Positions 1-9,209 of a DNA stretch of 64,000 nucleotides are shown piece after piece. The stretch spans positions 1 to 64,000 of the forward strand of contig CAZWSL010000014.1 of NCBI GenBank assembly GCA_964636495.1, in the 5' to 3' direction. The position numbers and the translations under genes were made by a program. Source of the stretch: Desulfobacula sp964636495 (GTDB taxonomy: Bacteria > Desulfobacterota > Desulfobacteria > Desulfobacterales > Desulfobacteraceae). Numbering within the stretch: position 1 is the first letter of the stretch; every line of letters begins with the position of its first letter. Under the pieces are notes generated by a model. That model saw only the letters and a program-made list of their open reading frames with translations. It was not told the origin of the DNA and did not search any database.

Positions 1-57
1 TTGAACCCGCGACTTCGACCTTGGCAAGGTCGCACTCTACCACTGAGTTATTCCCGC
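1..57 (-). tRNA. tRNA-Gly(GCC), 3' end cut off by the window edge
   Basis: On the minus strand the sequence begins GCGGGAA and shows a D-arm with CTCAGTGGTAGAG, an anticodon stem-loop with GCC (complement of 23-25) and a T-arm ending GGGTTCAA at base 1. The rest of the T-arm, the acceptor strand and any CCA lie outside the window. Anticodon GCC reads GGC and GGU glycine codons. The anticodon and D-arm are read directly; only completeness is unknown. Confidence 0.95.
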
Positions 58-183
58 CCATGAAACAAAACAGATTTATATACTTGAACGTTGAATTTGT
101 CAATATTAATTTTCCAGTTTTATCATTTACCAGGGAAAAACATTTCAACATTCAATAAAGTAATCAGGATCTGCCTTTTCCAG

Positions 184-828
184 TTAACTGTTTTTTTTAT
201 TCCAGTCTGCCATAAATGCATCAATCCCTTTATCTGTCATGTGGTGAGATGCAAGTTTCTGCAGTACATTGTAGGGAATAGTGGCCACATCAGCTCCAAG
301 GAGAGCCGAGTCAAGGACATGAAGCGGATTTCTGACACTTGCCACAATAATCTGTGTGTCAAAATCATAATTTGCATATATCTGAACAATCTCTTCAATC
401 AGGCCCATGCCTTCCTGGGCAAGATCATCCAGACGGCCCACAAAAGGACTTACAAATGTTGCACCTGCCTTTGCAGCCATCAGTGCCTGGAGGGCTGAAA
501 AAACAAGGGTTACATTTGTTTTAATGTTTTTTTCAGAAAGGGTTTTTACCGCTTTCAGCCCTTCAACAGTCATGGGAATTTTTATGGTAATATTATCTGC
601 TATCTCTGCAAGCTCAAGGGCTTCCTTAACCATGCCATCATACTCAAGACTGATAACTTCTGCACTTACAGGACCTTGTACAATTTCACAGATATCAGTG
701 ATGATCTGTTTGAAGTCACCCTCCTCTTTTGCAATTAAAGAGGGATTTGTTGTTACTCCGTCCACCATGCCCATATTATTTGCATCTTTAATCTGATCAA
801 TATTGGCAGTATCTATAAAAAACTTCAA
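184..828 (-). CDS. fsa: Fructose-6-phosphate aldolase / transaldolase-like protein (TalC/FSA type)
   Basis: A 214-residue small transaldolase-family TIM barrel, the length of the short TalC/FSA subfamily rather than the longer classical TalB. It opens MKFFIDTAN, continues DGVTTNPSLIAKE near residues 23-35, and has the Schiff-base lysine region TIKIPMT near residues 81-87. The family either splits fructose 6-phosphate or transfers dihydroxyacetone units in the non-oxidative pentose phosphate pathway; sequence alone does not separate these. It is the last gene of a long minus-strand run, 1 base after folK. No strong terminator is visible between it and the tRNA. Confidence 0.93.
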   Translation of the reverse strand: MKFFIDTANIDQIKDANNMGMVDGVTTNPSLIAKEEGDFKQIITDICEIVQGPVSAEVISLEYDGMVKEALELAEIADNITIKIPMTVEGLKAVKTLSEKNIKTNVTLVFSALQALMAAKAGATFVSPFVGRLDDLAQEGMGLIEEIVQIYANYDFDTQIIVASVRNPLHVLDSALLGADVATIPYNVLQKLASHHMTDKGIDAFMADWNKKNS

Positions 829-829
829 T

Positions 830-1348
830 TTAAACCTCCTTATCCAGAAGAATAACCTTCTGGGTTTCCTGTTTTTCTATTTTTTTTAATAAATTATCTG
901 ATCTTAAATTCAAGACCGGATGTATTTCTTCAGCTCCTATATCACAAATCGGTATCAAGACAAAACATCTTTCATGCATTCTGGGATGCGGAATCTCAAG
1001 CAGATCTGTTTTCAGAATTAATTTATCATAATAAATAATATCAAGATCAATGACTCTGGGACCGAATCGAAAGGCTTTCCCATCCTGATCCAACTCATTT
1101 TCCAATGTTTTCATTTCAGAGAGTAGATTCTCAGGATCCAAACCTGTTTCAATTTTTACTGCTGCATTAACAAACCACGCCTGGTCTGTATAGTTCTGGG
1201 GCTGGGTTTTATAAAAGCAGGATACTGCTGCAACAGTGATTTTATCATGATTATTTAACAGCCTGATGGCATCATTCAGATTTTTTTTCTTATCTCCAAT
1301 ATTTGAACCAATACTTAAATAGGCTTTATGTATTTCGTTTTTTTTCAT
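830..1348 (-). CDS. folK: 2-amino-4-hydroxy-6-hydroxymethyldihydropteridine pyrophosphokinase
   Basis: 172 residues, usual HPPK length. Motifs are YLSIGSNIGDKKKNL near the N-terminus, FGPRVIDLDIIYYD near residue 100 (metal and substrate loop) and IPHPRMHERCFVL just after. It transfers pyrophosphate from ATP to the pterin, the step before dihydropteroate synthase in folate synthesis, in the cytoplasm. Seven bases separate it from the upstream lipoprotein gene, so it is probably co-transcribed with argH. No fused FolB or FolP domain is present. Confidence 0.96.
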   Translation of the reverse strand: MKKNEIHKAYLSIGSNIGDKKKNLNDAIRLLNNHDKITVAAVSCFYKTQPQNYTDQAWFVNAAVKIETGLDPENLLSEMKTLENELDQDGKAFRFGPRVIDLDIIYYDKLILKTDLLEIPHPRMHERCFVLIPICDIGAEEIHPVLNLRSDNLLKKIEKQETQKVILLDKEV

Positions 1349-1355
1349 TCAAATC

Positions 1356-1784
1356 TCATCTGTACTCAATCTGGACTGTTTCTGAATAATCACTTGCCGT
1401 ATTCTCTTTTCCTGCAGCCCGCACTCTGAAATAATATTTAAAGCCTTTCTGCAATTCAAAAACAAATTCCATGTCTGGCATGGCAGCAGATCCAATTCTG
1501 ACAAATTTAATGGGACAGCCTGTGCACCCTTTAAATGATTTTTTAGCCATAAAAACATCAAAATTCCAGGGCTTTACTTCTGCTGATTTTTTATCAACCT
1601 CATGTTTCCATGCAAGTCTGATTTCACTGCCTTCCAGTACATATTTCAGGTCAAAGGGAACAGCCACTTTCATGCCTTTTACTTCAGGAGCCACAGGAGG
1701 TCCTTTTTTCCCACACCCTGAAAAAGCAAAAAGAGATAAGATTGAGAATATTAAAATTTGAGTTACAGCCAGCTTTGCTTTCAT
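1356..1784 (-). CDS. Small LptM-like lipoprotein
   Basis: A 142-residue predicted lipoprotein. A hydrophobic signal (about residues 5-22) ends in a lipobox FSGC, followed by GKKGPPVAPE. The Cys-Gly-Lys-Lys-Gly-Pro-Pro pattern is typical of LptM (YifL) proteins that help mature the LPS transporter LptDE in the outer membrane. The rest (residues 35-142), including a CTGCP motif and an immunoglobulin/fibronectin-like end, is longer than classical LptM, so only the N-terminus supports that assignment. It overlaps the argH stop by 4 bases, and LptM-like genes next to argH or lysA are common. Confidence 0.75.
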   Translation of the reverse strand: MKAKLAVTQILIFSILSLFAFSGCGKKGPPVAPEVKGMKVAVPFDLKYVLEGSEIRLAWKHEVDKKSAEVKPWNFDVFMAKKSFKGCTGCPIKFVRIGSAAMPDMEFVFELQKGFKYYFRVRAAGKENTASDYSETVQIEYR

Positions 1785-3193
1785 TTCATTCCAAGCTCCC
1801 TGACCGCTCTCTGTACAGCCTGTTTTACATTTTCATAGCCTGTTCCGCCATAGGTAATCCGTCTTGCAACCATATTTTCTATGGTAATGAATTCATAAAC
1901 ATCCTCATCTATCAGGCTGCTGAATTTCCTGAACTCCTCAATGTTCAGATCATCAAGTTCTTTTTTCTGACTCAGGGCAAAGGCAACAGCCCTGCCTGCA
2001 GCAGAGTGTGCCTGCCGGAAAGCCATACCTCTGGAAACAAGATAATCTGCAAGGTCGGTTGCATTTAAAAAACCTGAAGAGCAGGCATCATACATCCTCT
2101 CTTTATGTATTTTAATATTTTTAAACATTCTGGTATAAATCTCAGTACAGATTTTCAGGGTGTCGACTGTATCAAACAGTGGTTCCTTATCCTCCTGCAT
2201 ATCTTTATTATAAGCCAGGGGTAATGATTTCATCAACGTCAGGATTGAAACAAGATTCCCGACAACTCTGCCTGTTTTACCCCGGACCAGTTCTGCCACA
2301 TCAGGATTCTTTTTCTGGGGCATGATACTGGAACCTGTTGTGAAGGCATCTGATATGGTAATAAAAGAGAATTCTGAAGAAGACCACAGTATCAGCTCTT
2401 CACTGAGCCTTGAAAAATGAATCATGGCAATTGAAGCATGTGAGATAAATTCCATGATGAAATCCCGGTCAGAGACTGAATCAATGCTGTTATCTGAAAC
2501 CGTTGCAAAAGAGAGAACATCCTTTGTGAATTCCCGGTTCAGCGGATATGTTGTGCCCGCAAGAGCAGCAGTTCCCAGCGGCATTACATCAATTCTGGCA
2601 AGGCATTCTTCAAATCTTTGAATATCTCTTTTAAACATCTCATAATACGCCATGATATGATGGGAAAAAAGAACAGGCTGGGCTCTTTGAAGATGAGTAT
2701 ATCCAGGCATGATTACATCCATCTGTTTTTCAGCCATCCTGACAAGGGATTTTTGAAGTCCCTGCAAAAGCTCAATTATAATCTGAGTCTCTTTTTTTAG
2801 ATAGATCCTGATGTCAAGAGCTACCTGATCATTTCTGCTTCGGCCTGTGTGAAGTTTTTTTGCAGCATCTCCTGAAACTCTGCCAAGGGCATCTTCAATG
2901 TGCATATGAATATCTTCAAGGGCTGATGAAAATTCAATTTCATTATTCTCTATCTGCTCTTTCACCCTGCCAAGGCCTTTTATCAGGACAGCAGCCTCAT
3001 CTTCAGTAATAATAGATTCTCTGGCCATCATTTTAAGATGGGCTATGGAACCTTGAATATCACTCTCGTAAAGACGTTTGTCAACATCAATGGAGGCATT
3101 GAACTCTTCCACCAGCTCATCTGTTTTTTCAGAAAATCTTCCACCCCACAATTTTTTATTATCTATATTTCTATTTTTATCACTGCTGACCAT
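1781..3193 (-). CDS. argH: Argininosuccinate lyase
   Basis: 470 residues, full length. It starts with the family-typical KLWGGRFSEKTDELVEEFNAS. The fumarase/aspartase-superfamily signature GSSIMPQKKNPD (about residues 290-301) carries the catalytic serine loop. It splits argininosuccinate into arginine and fumarate, the last step of arginine synthesis. It closes the argB-argD-argF-argH set here, 71 bases after argF. Confidence 0.98.
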   Translation of the reverse strand: MVSSDKNRNIDNKKLWGGRFSEKTDELVEEFNASIDVDKRLYESDIQGSIAHLKMMARESIITEDEAAVLIKGLGRVKEQIENNEIEFSSALEDIHMHIEDALGRVSGDAAKKLHTGRSRNDQVALDIRIYLKKETQIIIELLQGLQKSLVRMAEKQMDVIMPGYTHLQRAQPVLFSHHIMAYYEMFKRDIQRFEECLARIDVMPLGTAALAGTTYPLNREFTKDVLSFATVSDNSIDSVSDRDFIMEFISHASIAMIHFSRLSEELILWSSSEFSFITISDAFTTGSSIMPQKKNPDVAELVRGKTGRVVGNLVSILTLMKSLPLAYNKDMQEDKEPLFDTVDTLKICTEIYTRMFKNIKIHKERMYDACSSGFLNATDLADYLVSRGMAFRQAHSAAGRAVAFALSQKKELDDLNIEEFRKFSSLIDEDVYEFITIENMVARRITYGGTGYENVKQAVQRAVRELGMK

Positions 3194-3264
3194 TTAAACA
3201 TGTTTTCCTTACGCTCTATGTTTATACCATAAGAGATTAAACGTAACTGTCCATTTTCAACATA

Positions 3265-4200
3265 TCACTTCATCTCTTTTTCCTGATTGTTTAATATTAA
3301 ACGCTCCAGAACCGCTTTATGCATATGCCGCTTATTTTCTGCCTGATCCCAGAACGCGCCTTTTGTATCCTCAAGAACATTTTCTGAAATCTCTTCACCC
3401 CTGTGAGCAGGGAGACAATGCATGACAAGCACATCTTTTTCTGCGCCTGACAGCAACTGCCTGTTGACCTGGAAGCCTTTGAAATCATCTATCCGCTTTG
3501 AGAGTTCTTCCTCTTCTCCCATACTTGCCCACACATCAGTATAAACAACATCAGCATTTTTTACCGCTTCTACAGGATCATTTGTAAATTGAATATTTGT
3601 TTTTTTATCTGCACATGCATCCTCAATAATCTGTGGATTTACCTCATAGCCGTCAGGGCAGGCAGCAACCAGTTCAAATCCAAGAACACCTGCTGCATTA
3701 ATCCAGGAATTCAAAACATTATTCCCATCTCCCACCCATACGATTTTTCTGTTTTTATATCCGCCCTTATACTGGATAACGGTCATGATATCACTTAAAA
3801 TCTGGCAGGGATGAAAAGAGTCGGTAAGCGCATTGATAACCGGAATGGTGGCATTTTGCGCAAACTCCTTTACAATTGAGTGATCAAACGTCCTGACGGC
3901 AAGACAATCCATATACCTTGAAAGAACTCTTGCCGTATCTTTGACAGGTTCATTCCTTGAGATCTGGGTATCCTGGGCACTCATGTAAATGGGGTGGCCT
4001 CCCATTTGAATCATGGCAGTTTCAAAGGCAGCCCTTGTTCTGGTGGATTTTTTATCAAAGATCAGACCCAGTGTTTTTCCTGTCAGTATCTTATCAGAAA
4101 TCCCCCTGGCATATCTTGATTTTAACTCATCTGCCCTTGCAAAAAGATTTTCAATATCATCTTTTTCAAGGTCCAGAATGGTTAATAAATCTTTTTTCAC
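3265..4200 (-). CDS. argF: Ornithine carbamoyltransferase
   Basis: 311 residues. The carbamoyl-phosphate-binding KKSTRTRAAFE lies near residue 50, HPCQILSD near residue 130 and the ornithine-site HCLPAHRGEEI near residue 262. These define an anabolic ornithine carbamoyltransferase, forming citrulline from ornithine and carbamoyl phosphate in the cytoplasm. It sits between argD (32-base gap) and argH. argG, argC and argJ are not in the window, so the pathway is split across the genome. Confidence 0.97.
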   Translation of the reverse strand: MKKDLLTILDLEKDDIENLFARADELKSRYARGISDKILTGKTLGLIFDKKSTRTRAAFETAMIQMGGHPIYMSAQDTQISRNEPVKDTARVLSRYMDCLAVRTFDHSIVKEFAQNATIPVINALTDSFHPCQILSDIMTVIQYKGGYKNRKIVWVGDGNNVLNSWINAAGVLGFELVAACPDGYEVNPQIIEDACADKKTNIQFTNDPVEAVKNADVVYTDVWASMGEEEELSKRIDDFKGFQVNRQLLSGAEKDVLVMHCLPAHRGEEISENVLEDTKGAFWDQAENKRHMHKAVLERLILNNQEKEMK

Positions 4201-4232
4201 AACACATACCTCCTATATTGTAAACACGGCAG

Positions 4233-5420
4233 CTATGAACACCCGGCCTGCAGAACTTCATCCAGGGCAGAAATCAAGCTGTCAATTTCTGAGTTTTCAA
4301 CAATCAGAGGGGGGGCGAATCTTAATATTTTATCCTGAACCCCATTGATGATAAAACCCTTTTTCATCATCTCCTTTACAAAAAAACCTGCATCTTTATC
4401 AACTTCCAGACCAAGCAGCAATCCTCTGCCCCGCACGTCTACAGCTCTGTCACAACTATTTTTAATCTTTTCAAGCTGCTGCCTGAAGTATTCTCCCTTC
4501 TCATTTACCCGGTCTAAAAAATCTCTATCACTGATAATCTTCACGACTTCAAGGGCTGCAGCTGCAGCAAGGGGCGTTCCGCCAAAAGTGGTAGCATGGC
4601 TGCCATAATCAAACCCGGTTGCCGCGTTATTGTCAGCAAGCATGGCTCCTATTGGGAACCCGTTGCCAAGAGCCTTTGCAAGGGTCATGATATCCGGAAT
4701 CACATTGTAAAGTTCATGGGCAAACAATTTCCCACATCTCCCCATGCCGCACTGAATTTCATCAAAAATCAAAAGGGTTCCTGTTTTACTGCAAAGTTCT
4801 CTGACAGCTTTAAGATATTCATGATCAGACGGAACAAGCCCTCCTTCACCCTGAACCGGTTCAAGCATTACAGCACAGACCGTATCATCCATTTTCTGTT
4901 TTAATGCATCTATATCATTAAAGGGCACATGGCAGAATCCTTCAAGAAGAGGATAAAACCCCTCTTTTATCTTATCCTGCCCTGTTGCAGACAAGGCTGC
5001 CATGGTACGCCCGTGGAATGACTGCTCCATGGTAATGATTTTAAATCTTCCTGTCTCACCTTTTTTCTGGAAATACCTTCTGGCAAGTTTTATGGCGGCC
5101 TCATTGGCTTCAGCACCGGAATTGGCAAAAAACACCCTGTCGGCAAAACTGTTCTCACAAAGTTTTAAAGCCAGATCTGCCTGGGGTTCTGTATAAAACA
5201 GATTGGAGACATGAACCAGTTTTGCAGCCTGGTCTGCTATGGCTTGTGTAATGTCAGGGTGGCAATGTCCCAGACTGCAGACAGCAATTCCAGACAGGAA
5301 ATCTTTATATTTTTTTCCATCTTCATCCCAGAGAAAAATACCCTCCCCCTTTACAAAAGCGCTGCCCTGCCTTAAGTAGGTTTGAAATACAAAATCATCG
5401 GTTTTTTTTATTGAATCCAT
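4233..5420 (-). CDS. argD: Acetylornithine aminotransferase
   Basis: 395 residues, class III PLP aminotransferase. Visible motifs are FANSGAEANEAAIKLAR (phosphate-binding region, about residues 97-113), LIFDEIQCGMGR (cofactor Asp) and TLAKALGNGFPIGAM, whose Lys forms the internal aldimine. It makes N-acetylornithine from acetylglutamate semialdehyde and may also act on succinyldiaminopimelate, as ArgD enzymes often do. It starts 15 bases after argB ends. Confidence 0.95.
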   Translation of the reverse strand: MDSIKKTDDFVFQTYLRQGSAFVKGEGIFLWDEDGKKYKDFLSGIAVCSLGHCHPDITQAIADQAAKLVHVSNLFYTEPQADLALKLCENSFADRVFFANSGAEANEAAIKLARRYFQKKGETGRFKIITMEQSFHGRTMAALSATGQDKIKEGFYPLLEGFCHVPFNDIDALKQKMDDTVCAVMLEPVQGEGGLVPSDHEYLKAVRELCSKTGTLLIFDEIQCGMGRCGKLFAHELYNVIPDIMTLAKALGNGFPIGAMLADNNAATGFDYGSHATTFGGTPLAAAAALEVVKIISDRDFLDRVNEKGEYFRQQLEKIKNSCDRAVDVRGRGLLLGLEVDKDAGFFVKEMMKKGFIINGVQDKILRFAPPLIVENSEIDSLISALDEVLQAGCS

Positions 5421-5435
5421 ATTCAGCCTCTTCTT

Positions 5436-6326
5436 TCAATTTCCTGCTTCCTGTTTCTGGAATACCTGTGTTCCTATTCCGGAGTTTGTAAACAATTCAA
5501 GCAATACCGTGTGGGCAAGTTTTCCGTTAATGATATGCGCTTTTTTCACACCATGGTTCAGTGCATCCAGGGCACACTCTACTTTGGGTATCATCCCCCC
5601 TTTGATATCCCCTGTTTTTATCATCTCCTTTATATCTTCTGCATCCACAGAAGATATGAGCGTGTCATCTTTATCCAGGACTCCATCCACATCTGTCACA
5701 AGCATCAGCCGTTCCGCTTTTAATGCAGAGGCGACCTTTGATGCGACAATATCAGCATTAATATTGTAGGTTTCACCTTTCTTCCCTATTCCAACCGGTG
5801 CAATAATGGGAATAAATCCCCTGCTCATAAGGGTATAAATAATATCAGGGTTTATATTGGAAACCTCTCCAACCATTCCTGGATCTATTATTTCAGGGGG
5901 TTTATTCTCATCTTCCTGATAATAGATGGTCATCTTGTCGGCTGTGATCAGCATGCCATCTTTTCCCGTAAGACCGACAGCTTTTCCTCCCTGGCGGTTA
6001 ATACGTGCAACAATCTCCTTGTTGACCTTGCCGCCAAGAACCATTTCCACAACATCCATGGTTTTATTATCCGTATATCTCATGCCTCTGATAAATTTTG
6101 AAGTCATCCCCATTGAGTCAAGGACTTCATTAATCTGGGGACCTCCGCCATGGACAACCACTGGATTCATACCAACATATTTTAACAGCGTTATGTCATT
6201 GGCGAAATCGAGTTTTAGCTTTTCATCTTTCATGGCATGGCCGCCATATTTTATGACAATGGTCTTTCCGGAAAATTTTTTTATGTAGGGCAGAGCCTCA
6301 ATCAGTATGTCTGCAACACTTGTCAT
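5436..6326 (-). CDS. argB: Acetylglutamate kinase
   Basis: 296 residues of the amino acid kinase fold: IVIKYGGHAM near residue 23, VVHGGGPQINEVL near residue 57 and NINADIVASKVA near residue 170. It phosphorylates N-acetylglutamate, the second step of arginine synthesis. The N-terminal extension before the kinase core resembles arginine-inhibited hexameric enzymes, so feedback control is likely but inferred. Its start shares a base with the hslU stop, suggesting translational coupling to the protease operon. Confidence 0.97.
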   Translation of the reverse strand: MTSVADILIEALPYIKKFSGKTIVIKYGGHAMKDEKLKLDFANDITLLKYVGMNPVVVHGGGPQINEVLDSMGMTSKFIRGMRYTDNKTMDVVEMVLGGKVNKEIVARINRQGGKAVGLTGKDGMLITADKMTIYYQEDENKPPEIIDPGMVGEVSNINPDIIYTLMSRGFIPIIAPVGIGKKGETYNINADIVASKVASALKAERLMLVTDVDGVLDKDDTLISSVDAEDIKEMIKTGDIKGGMIPKVECALDALNHGVKKAHIINGKLAHTVLLELFTNSGIGTQVFQKQEAGN

Positions 6327-7696
6327 TATAATATATACCTTGATAAATCTTCGTTTTCTACAATGTTCATCAACTGTTTCTCCACAAAGGAGGCATTAAT
6401 TACAATATGTTTCTCTTCAATATCAGGAGCATTAAAAAGAATCTCTTCAAGCAGTTTTTCCATCAGAGTATGCAGTCTTCTTGCACCGATATTTTCTGTG
6501 CTGGAGTTCACCTCCACAGCAATGGAAGCAATTTTTTTAACTGCATTATCAGTAAACTCTATATCCACTCCATCCGTTCTGAGCAACGCTATATACTGAA
6601 GAATAAGTGCATTTTTCGGTTCTGTCAGAATCCGTGTAAATTCATCTGCCCCAAGAGAGTTAAGCTCCTCTCTTATCGGGAACCTCCCCTGCAGTTCAGG
6701 AACAAGATCAGACGGTTTTGAAACATGAAATGCTCCTGAAGCTATGAAGAGGATATGATCTGTTTTTACAATTCCATATTTTGTAGGAACCGAACTGCCT
6801 TCAACAATAGGCAGCAGATCTCTCTGGACACCCTCCTTGGACACCTCGGGACCGTGGCTTTTATCCTTGCCTGCAATTTTATCTATCTCATCAATAAAAA
6901 TGATGCCTGACTGCTCCACCATTGTTATGGCATCACTCTTCACCTTTTCCATATCCACCAGGTGCGCTGCCTCTTCCTGTGTTAAAAGCTTTAATGCATC
7001 CTTTACCTTTATTTTGCGCTGCTTGGTATTTTTCGGCATCAGATTGCCCAGCATATCCTTGACATTAATGCCCATCTCTTCAATTCCGGTGTTGGAAAAA
7101 ATCTCAACCATGGGAGATGATTTGTCCTGCACTTCAAGATCAATCTGCCTTGAATCAAATTTTCCCTTTCTAAGCATTGTTCTCAATTTTTCCCTGGTTG
7201 ATGATGAAGGCAGGGCTGATATTGAACCGTGTTCATTATCAGTTTTATCATTACTCTCCGGTGCCGTTTTTGAGGATTGAGGCGGCAGGAGAATGTCCAG
7301 GATTCTCTCCTCTGCAATTTTGGCAGCTTTTCCCTGCACTTCATCCTGCTGCCTTGTTTTTAACCGGTTAACCGTCAACTCCACAATATCCCGGATCATG
7401 GATTCAACATCTCTTCCCACATATCCGATTTCAGTAAATTTTGATGCCTCGACCTTATAAAAAGGAGAATCAGTCAAGTTTGCAAGTCTTCTTGCAATCT
7501 CTGTCTTTCCTACCCCGGTAGGTCCGATCAATATAATATTTTTAGGAGCAATCTCTTCTTGAAGGTCCTTGTCAAGCTGACGTCTCCTCCATCTGTTTCT
7601 GAGGGCAATGGCAACTGATTTTTTAGCATTATTCTGGCCGATAATATATTTATCCAGCTCTGTTACAATTTCACCCGGTTTTAAATCTTTCATCAC
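6326..7696 (-). CDS. hslU: ATP-dependent protease ATPase subunit HslU
   Basis: 456 residues, AAA+ unfoldase. It has the HslU start region ELDKYIIGQNNAKKSVAIAL, Walker A GPTGVGKTEIARRL (about residues 58-71), Walker B IIFIDEIDKIAG and C-terminal GARRLHTLMEKLLEE. The I-domain (about residues 110-240) is charged and variable. With HslV it forms the cytoplasmic two-component proteasome-like protease. hslV lies 7 bases upstream. Confidence 0.97.
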   Translation of the reverse strand: MMKDLKPGEIVTELDKYIIGQNNAKKSVAIALRNRWRRRQLDKDLQEEIAPKNIILIGPTGVGKTEIARRLANLTDSPFYKVEASKFTEIGYVGRDVESMIRDIVELTVNRLKTRQQDEVQGKAAKIAEERILDILLPPQSSKTAPESNDKTDNEHGSISALPSSSTREKLRTMLRKGKFDSRQIDLEVQDKSSPMVEIFSNTGIEEMGINVKDMLGNLMPKNTKQRKIKVKDALKLLTQEEAAHLVDMEKVKSDAITMVEQSGIIFIDEIDKIAGKDKSHGPEVSKEGVQRDLLPIVEGSSVPTKYGIVKTDHILFIASGAFHVSKPSDLVPELQGRFPIREELNSLGADEFTRILTEPKNALILQYIALLRTDGVDIEFTDNAVKKIASIAVEVNSSTENIGARRLHTLMEKLLEEILFNAPDIEEKHIVINASFVEKQLMNIVENEDLSRYIL

Positions 7697-7703
7697 TTTC
7701 TCT

Positions 7704-8243
7704 TTAAAATTCTTCTGTAGTTACATTATGATTAGTATAAATGCACAGATCGGCAGCTATCTTCATTGCTTTTGCCACAATCTGATTTGGCGACAGATCA
7801 CTGTTTTCCATCATGGCCACTGCTGCTGCATGGGCAGCAGTGCTTCCTGAGCCGATACTGATCACACCCTGATCCGGTTCAATCACATCCCCGTTTCCTG
7901 ACAGCAGGTATGTATTATCCCTGTCTGCTGCAATCATCATTGCCTCAAGCCGTCTCAGATACTTATCTGTTCTCCACTCCCTTGCAAGTTCCACACATGC
8001 CCTTGTCAAGCTTCCATTATATCTTTCCAGTTTCTCTTCCAGTTTTTCTGACAACGTCAATGCATCTGCAGTTGCCCCTGCAAACCCTGTAATTATTTTG
8101 TCATTATAAATCCTTCTGACTTTCCTGGCCTTGTGTTTTGTTACGATACTGCCCAGTGTAACCTGTCCATCACCTGCAATCACAACCTTTTTTCCGATCC
8201 TCACAGCAAGAATGGTGGTACCGTGAAACGCTTCTCTACTCAA
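7704..8243 (-). CDS. hslV: ATP-dependent protease proteolytic subunit HslV
   Basis: 179 residues, bacterial proteasome-beta-like peptidase. The core reads GTTILAVRIGKKVVIAGDGQVTLG and later SIGSGSTAAHAAAVAMMENSDL. The best start is TTG at 8243, with AAGGAAA just upstream. This places seven residues (SREAFHG) between the initiator and the Thr-Thr pair that is N-terminal in E. coli HslV. Maturation would therefore use either a short propeptide with Thr9 as nucleophile or the penultimate Ser2, as in Bacillus ClpQ. The choice is unresolved. Confidence 0.95.
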   Translation of the reverse strand: MSREAFHGTTILAVRIGKKVVIAGDGQVTLGSIVTKHKARKVRRIYNDKIITGFAGATADALTLSEKLEEKLERYNGSLTRACVELAREWRTDKYLRRLEAMMIAADRDNTYLLSGNGDVIEPDQGVISIGSGSTAAHAAAVAMMENSDLSPNQIVAKAMKIAADLCIYTNHNVTTEEF

Positions 8244-8294
8244 TTTATTTCCTTTTTTTTTATAGGCTGGTTCTGCCCGTTATCATTCATGCTC

Positions 8295-9209
8295 TCAACT
8301 TCTGGGATGTGCCTTGTCATAAACCTGCATCAGCCTGTCCATACTGACATGAGTATAAACCTGGGTGGTGGAAAGACTTGCATGCCCCAGAATTTCCTGG
8401 ATTCCCCTTAAATCAGCTCCTGAATCCATCATATGGGTGGCAAATGAGTGACGCAGGGTGTGGGGTGAGATTGACTGGTTCAACCCGCATTCACTGACTA
8501 TCTTATCAAGTATCCGCCTTATTGATCTTGAACTTAATCTTGAAAAATTCTTATTTAAAAAAACAGGCGTAAAATCTTCTTTGAGACAAACCCTGTAATT
8601 CTCTATTGCTGTTAATGCTCTTTTACCCACTGGTATCAACCTCTCCTTGGAACCTTTTCCAAAGACTTTAATCATCTGGGCCTTAAAGTCAATATCTCCT
8701 ATATTCAAGCCCTCCATTTCCGACACCCGCATACCGGTCGAATAAAATGTTTCAAACATGGCAAGATTTCTCTTATCAAACCATGTATCTGTCTTTATTG
8801 AATCCAGAAGTCTGAACAGATCGTCAACACTCACAAACCTGGGTATGGTTTTGCCGAGCTTTGGAAAAGGTATCATGTCTGCAGGGCTGACTGATATATC
8901 ACCGCTTTTTATCAGGTAATCAAAAAAAGATTTAAGGGATGACAGCTTTCTTGAAATTGTCCGTTTGGATTTTCCGGACCTCACGAGTGAGGCAAGATAT
9001 TTCCGGATACTGCTTTTTCCAACAGCTCTGATCTGTTTAAGAAAATCTGTTTTACTTATCCTGTTTCCATTTTTATGATCATGCAGGACAAACTCGACAA
9101 AATGCAGAATATCTGAACGATATGCCCTGCAGGTATGTATTGAATATCCTTTTTCAGCCTTCAGCACATCAATAAAACTGTCAAGAATCATAAACCAGTC
9201 AGGATTCAT
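8295..9209 (-). CDS. xerC: Tyrosine recombinase XerC
   Basis: 304 residues. An N-terminal SAM-like core-binding domain (about 1-95) precedes the catalytic domain. Catalytic residues visible are Arg in FYSTGMRVSEM, His250 and Arg253 in HTLRHS, His276 in ILGHASLS and nucleophile Tyr285 in QVYTHV. XerC/XerD resolve chromosome dimers at dif. It is named XerC because the xerC-hslV-hslU order is conserved in many bacteria; XerD cannot be excluded from sequence alone. The start overlaps the preceding UDG-like gene by 11 bases. Confidence 0.9.
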   Translation of the reverse strand: MNPDWFMILDSFIDVLKAEKGYSIHTCRAYRSDILHFVEFVLHDHKNGNRISKTDFLKQIRAVGKSSIRKYLASLVRSGKSKRTISRKLSSLKSFFDYLIKSGDISVSPADMIPFPKLGKTIPRFVSVDDLFRLLDSIKTDTWFDKRNLAMFETFYSTGMRVSEMEGLNIGDIDFKAQMIKVFGKGSKERLIPVGKRALTAIENYRVCLKEDFTPVFLNKNFSRLSSRSIRRILDKIVSECGLNQSISPHTLRHSFATHMMDSGADLRGIQEILGHASLSTTQVYTHVSMDRLMQVYDKAHPRS

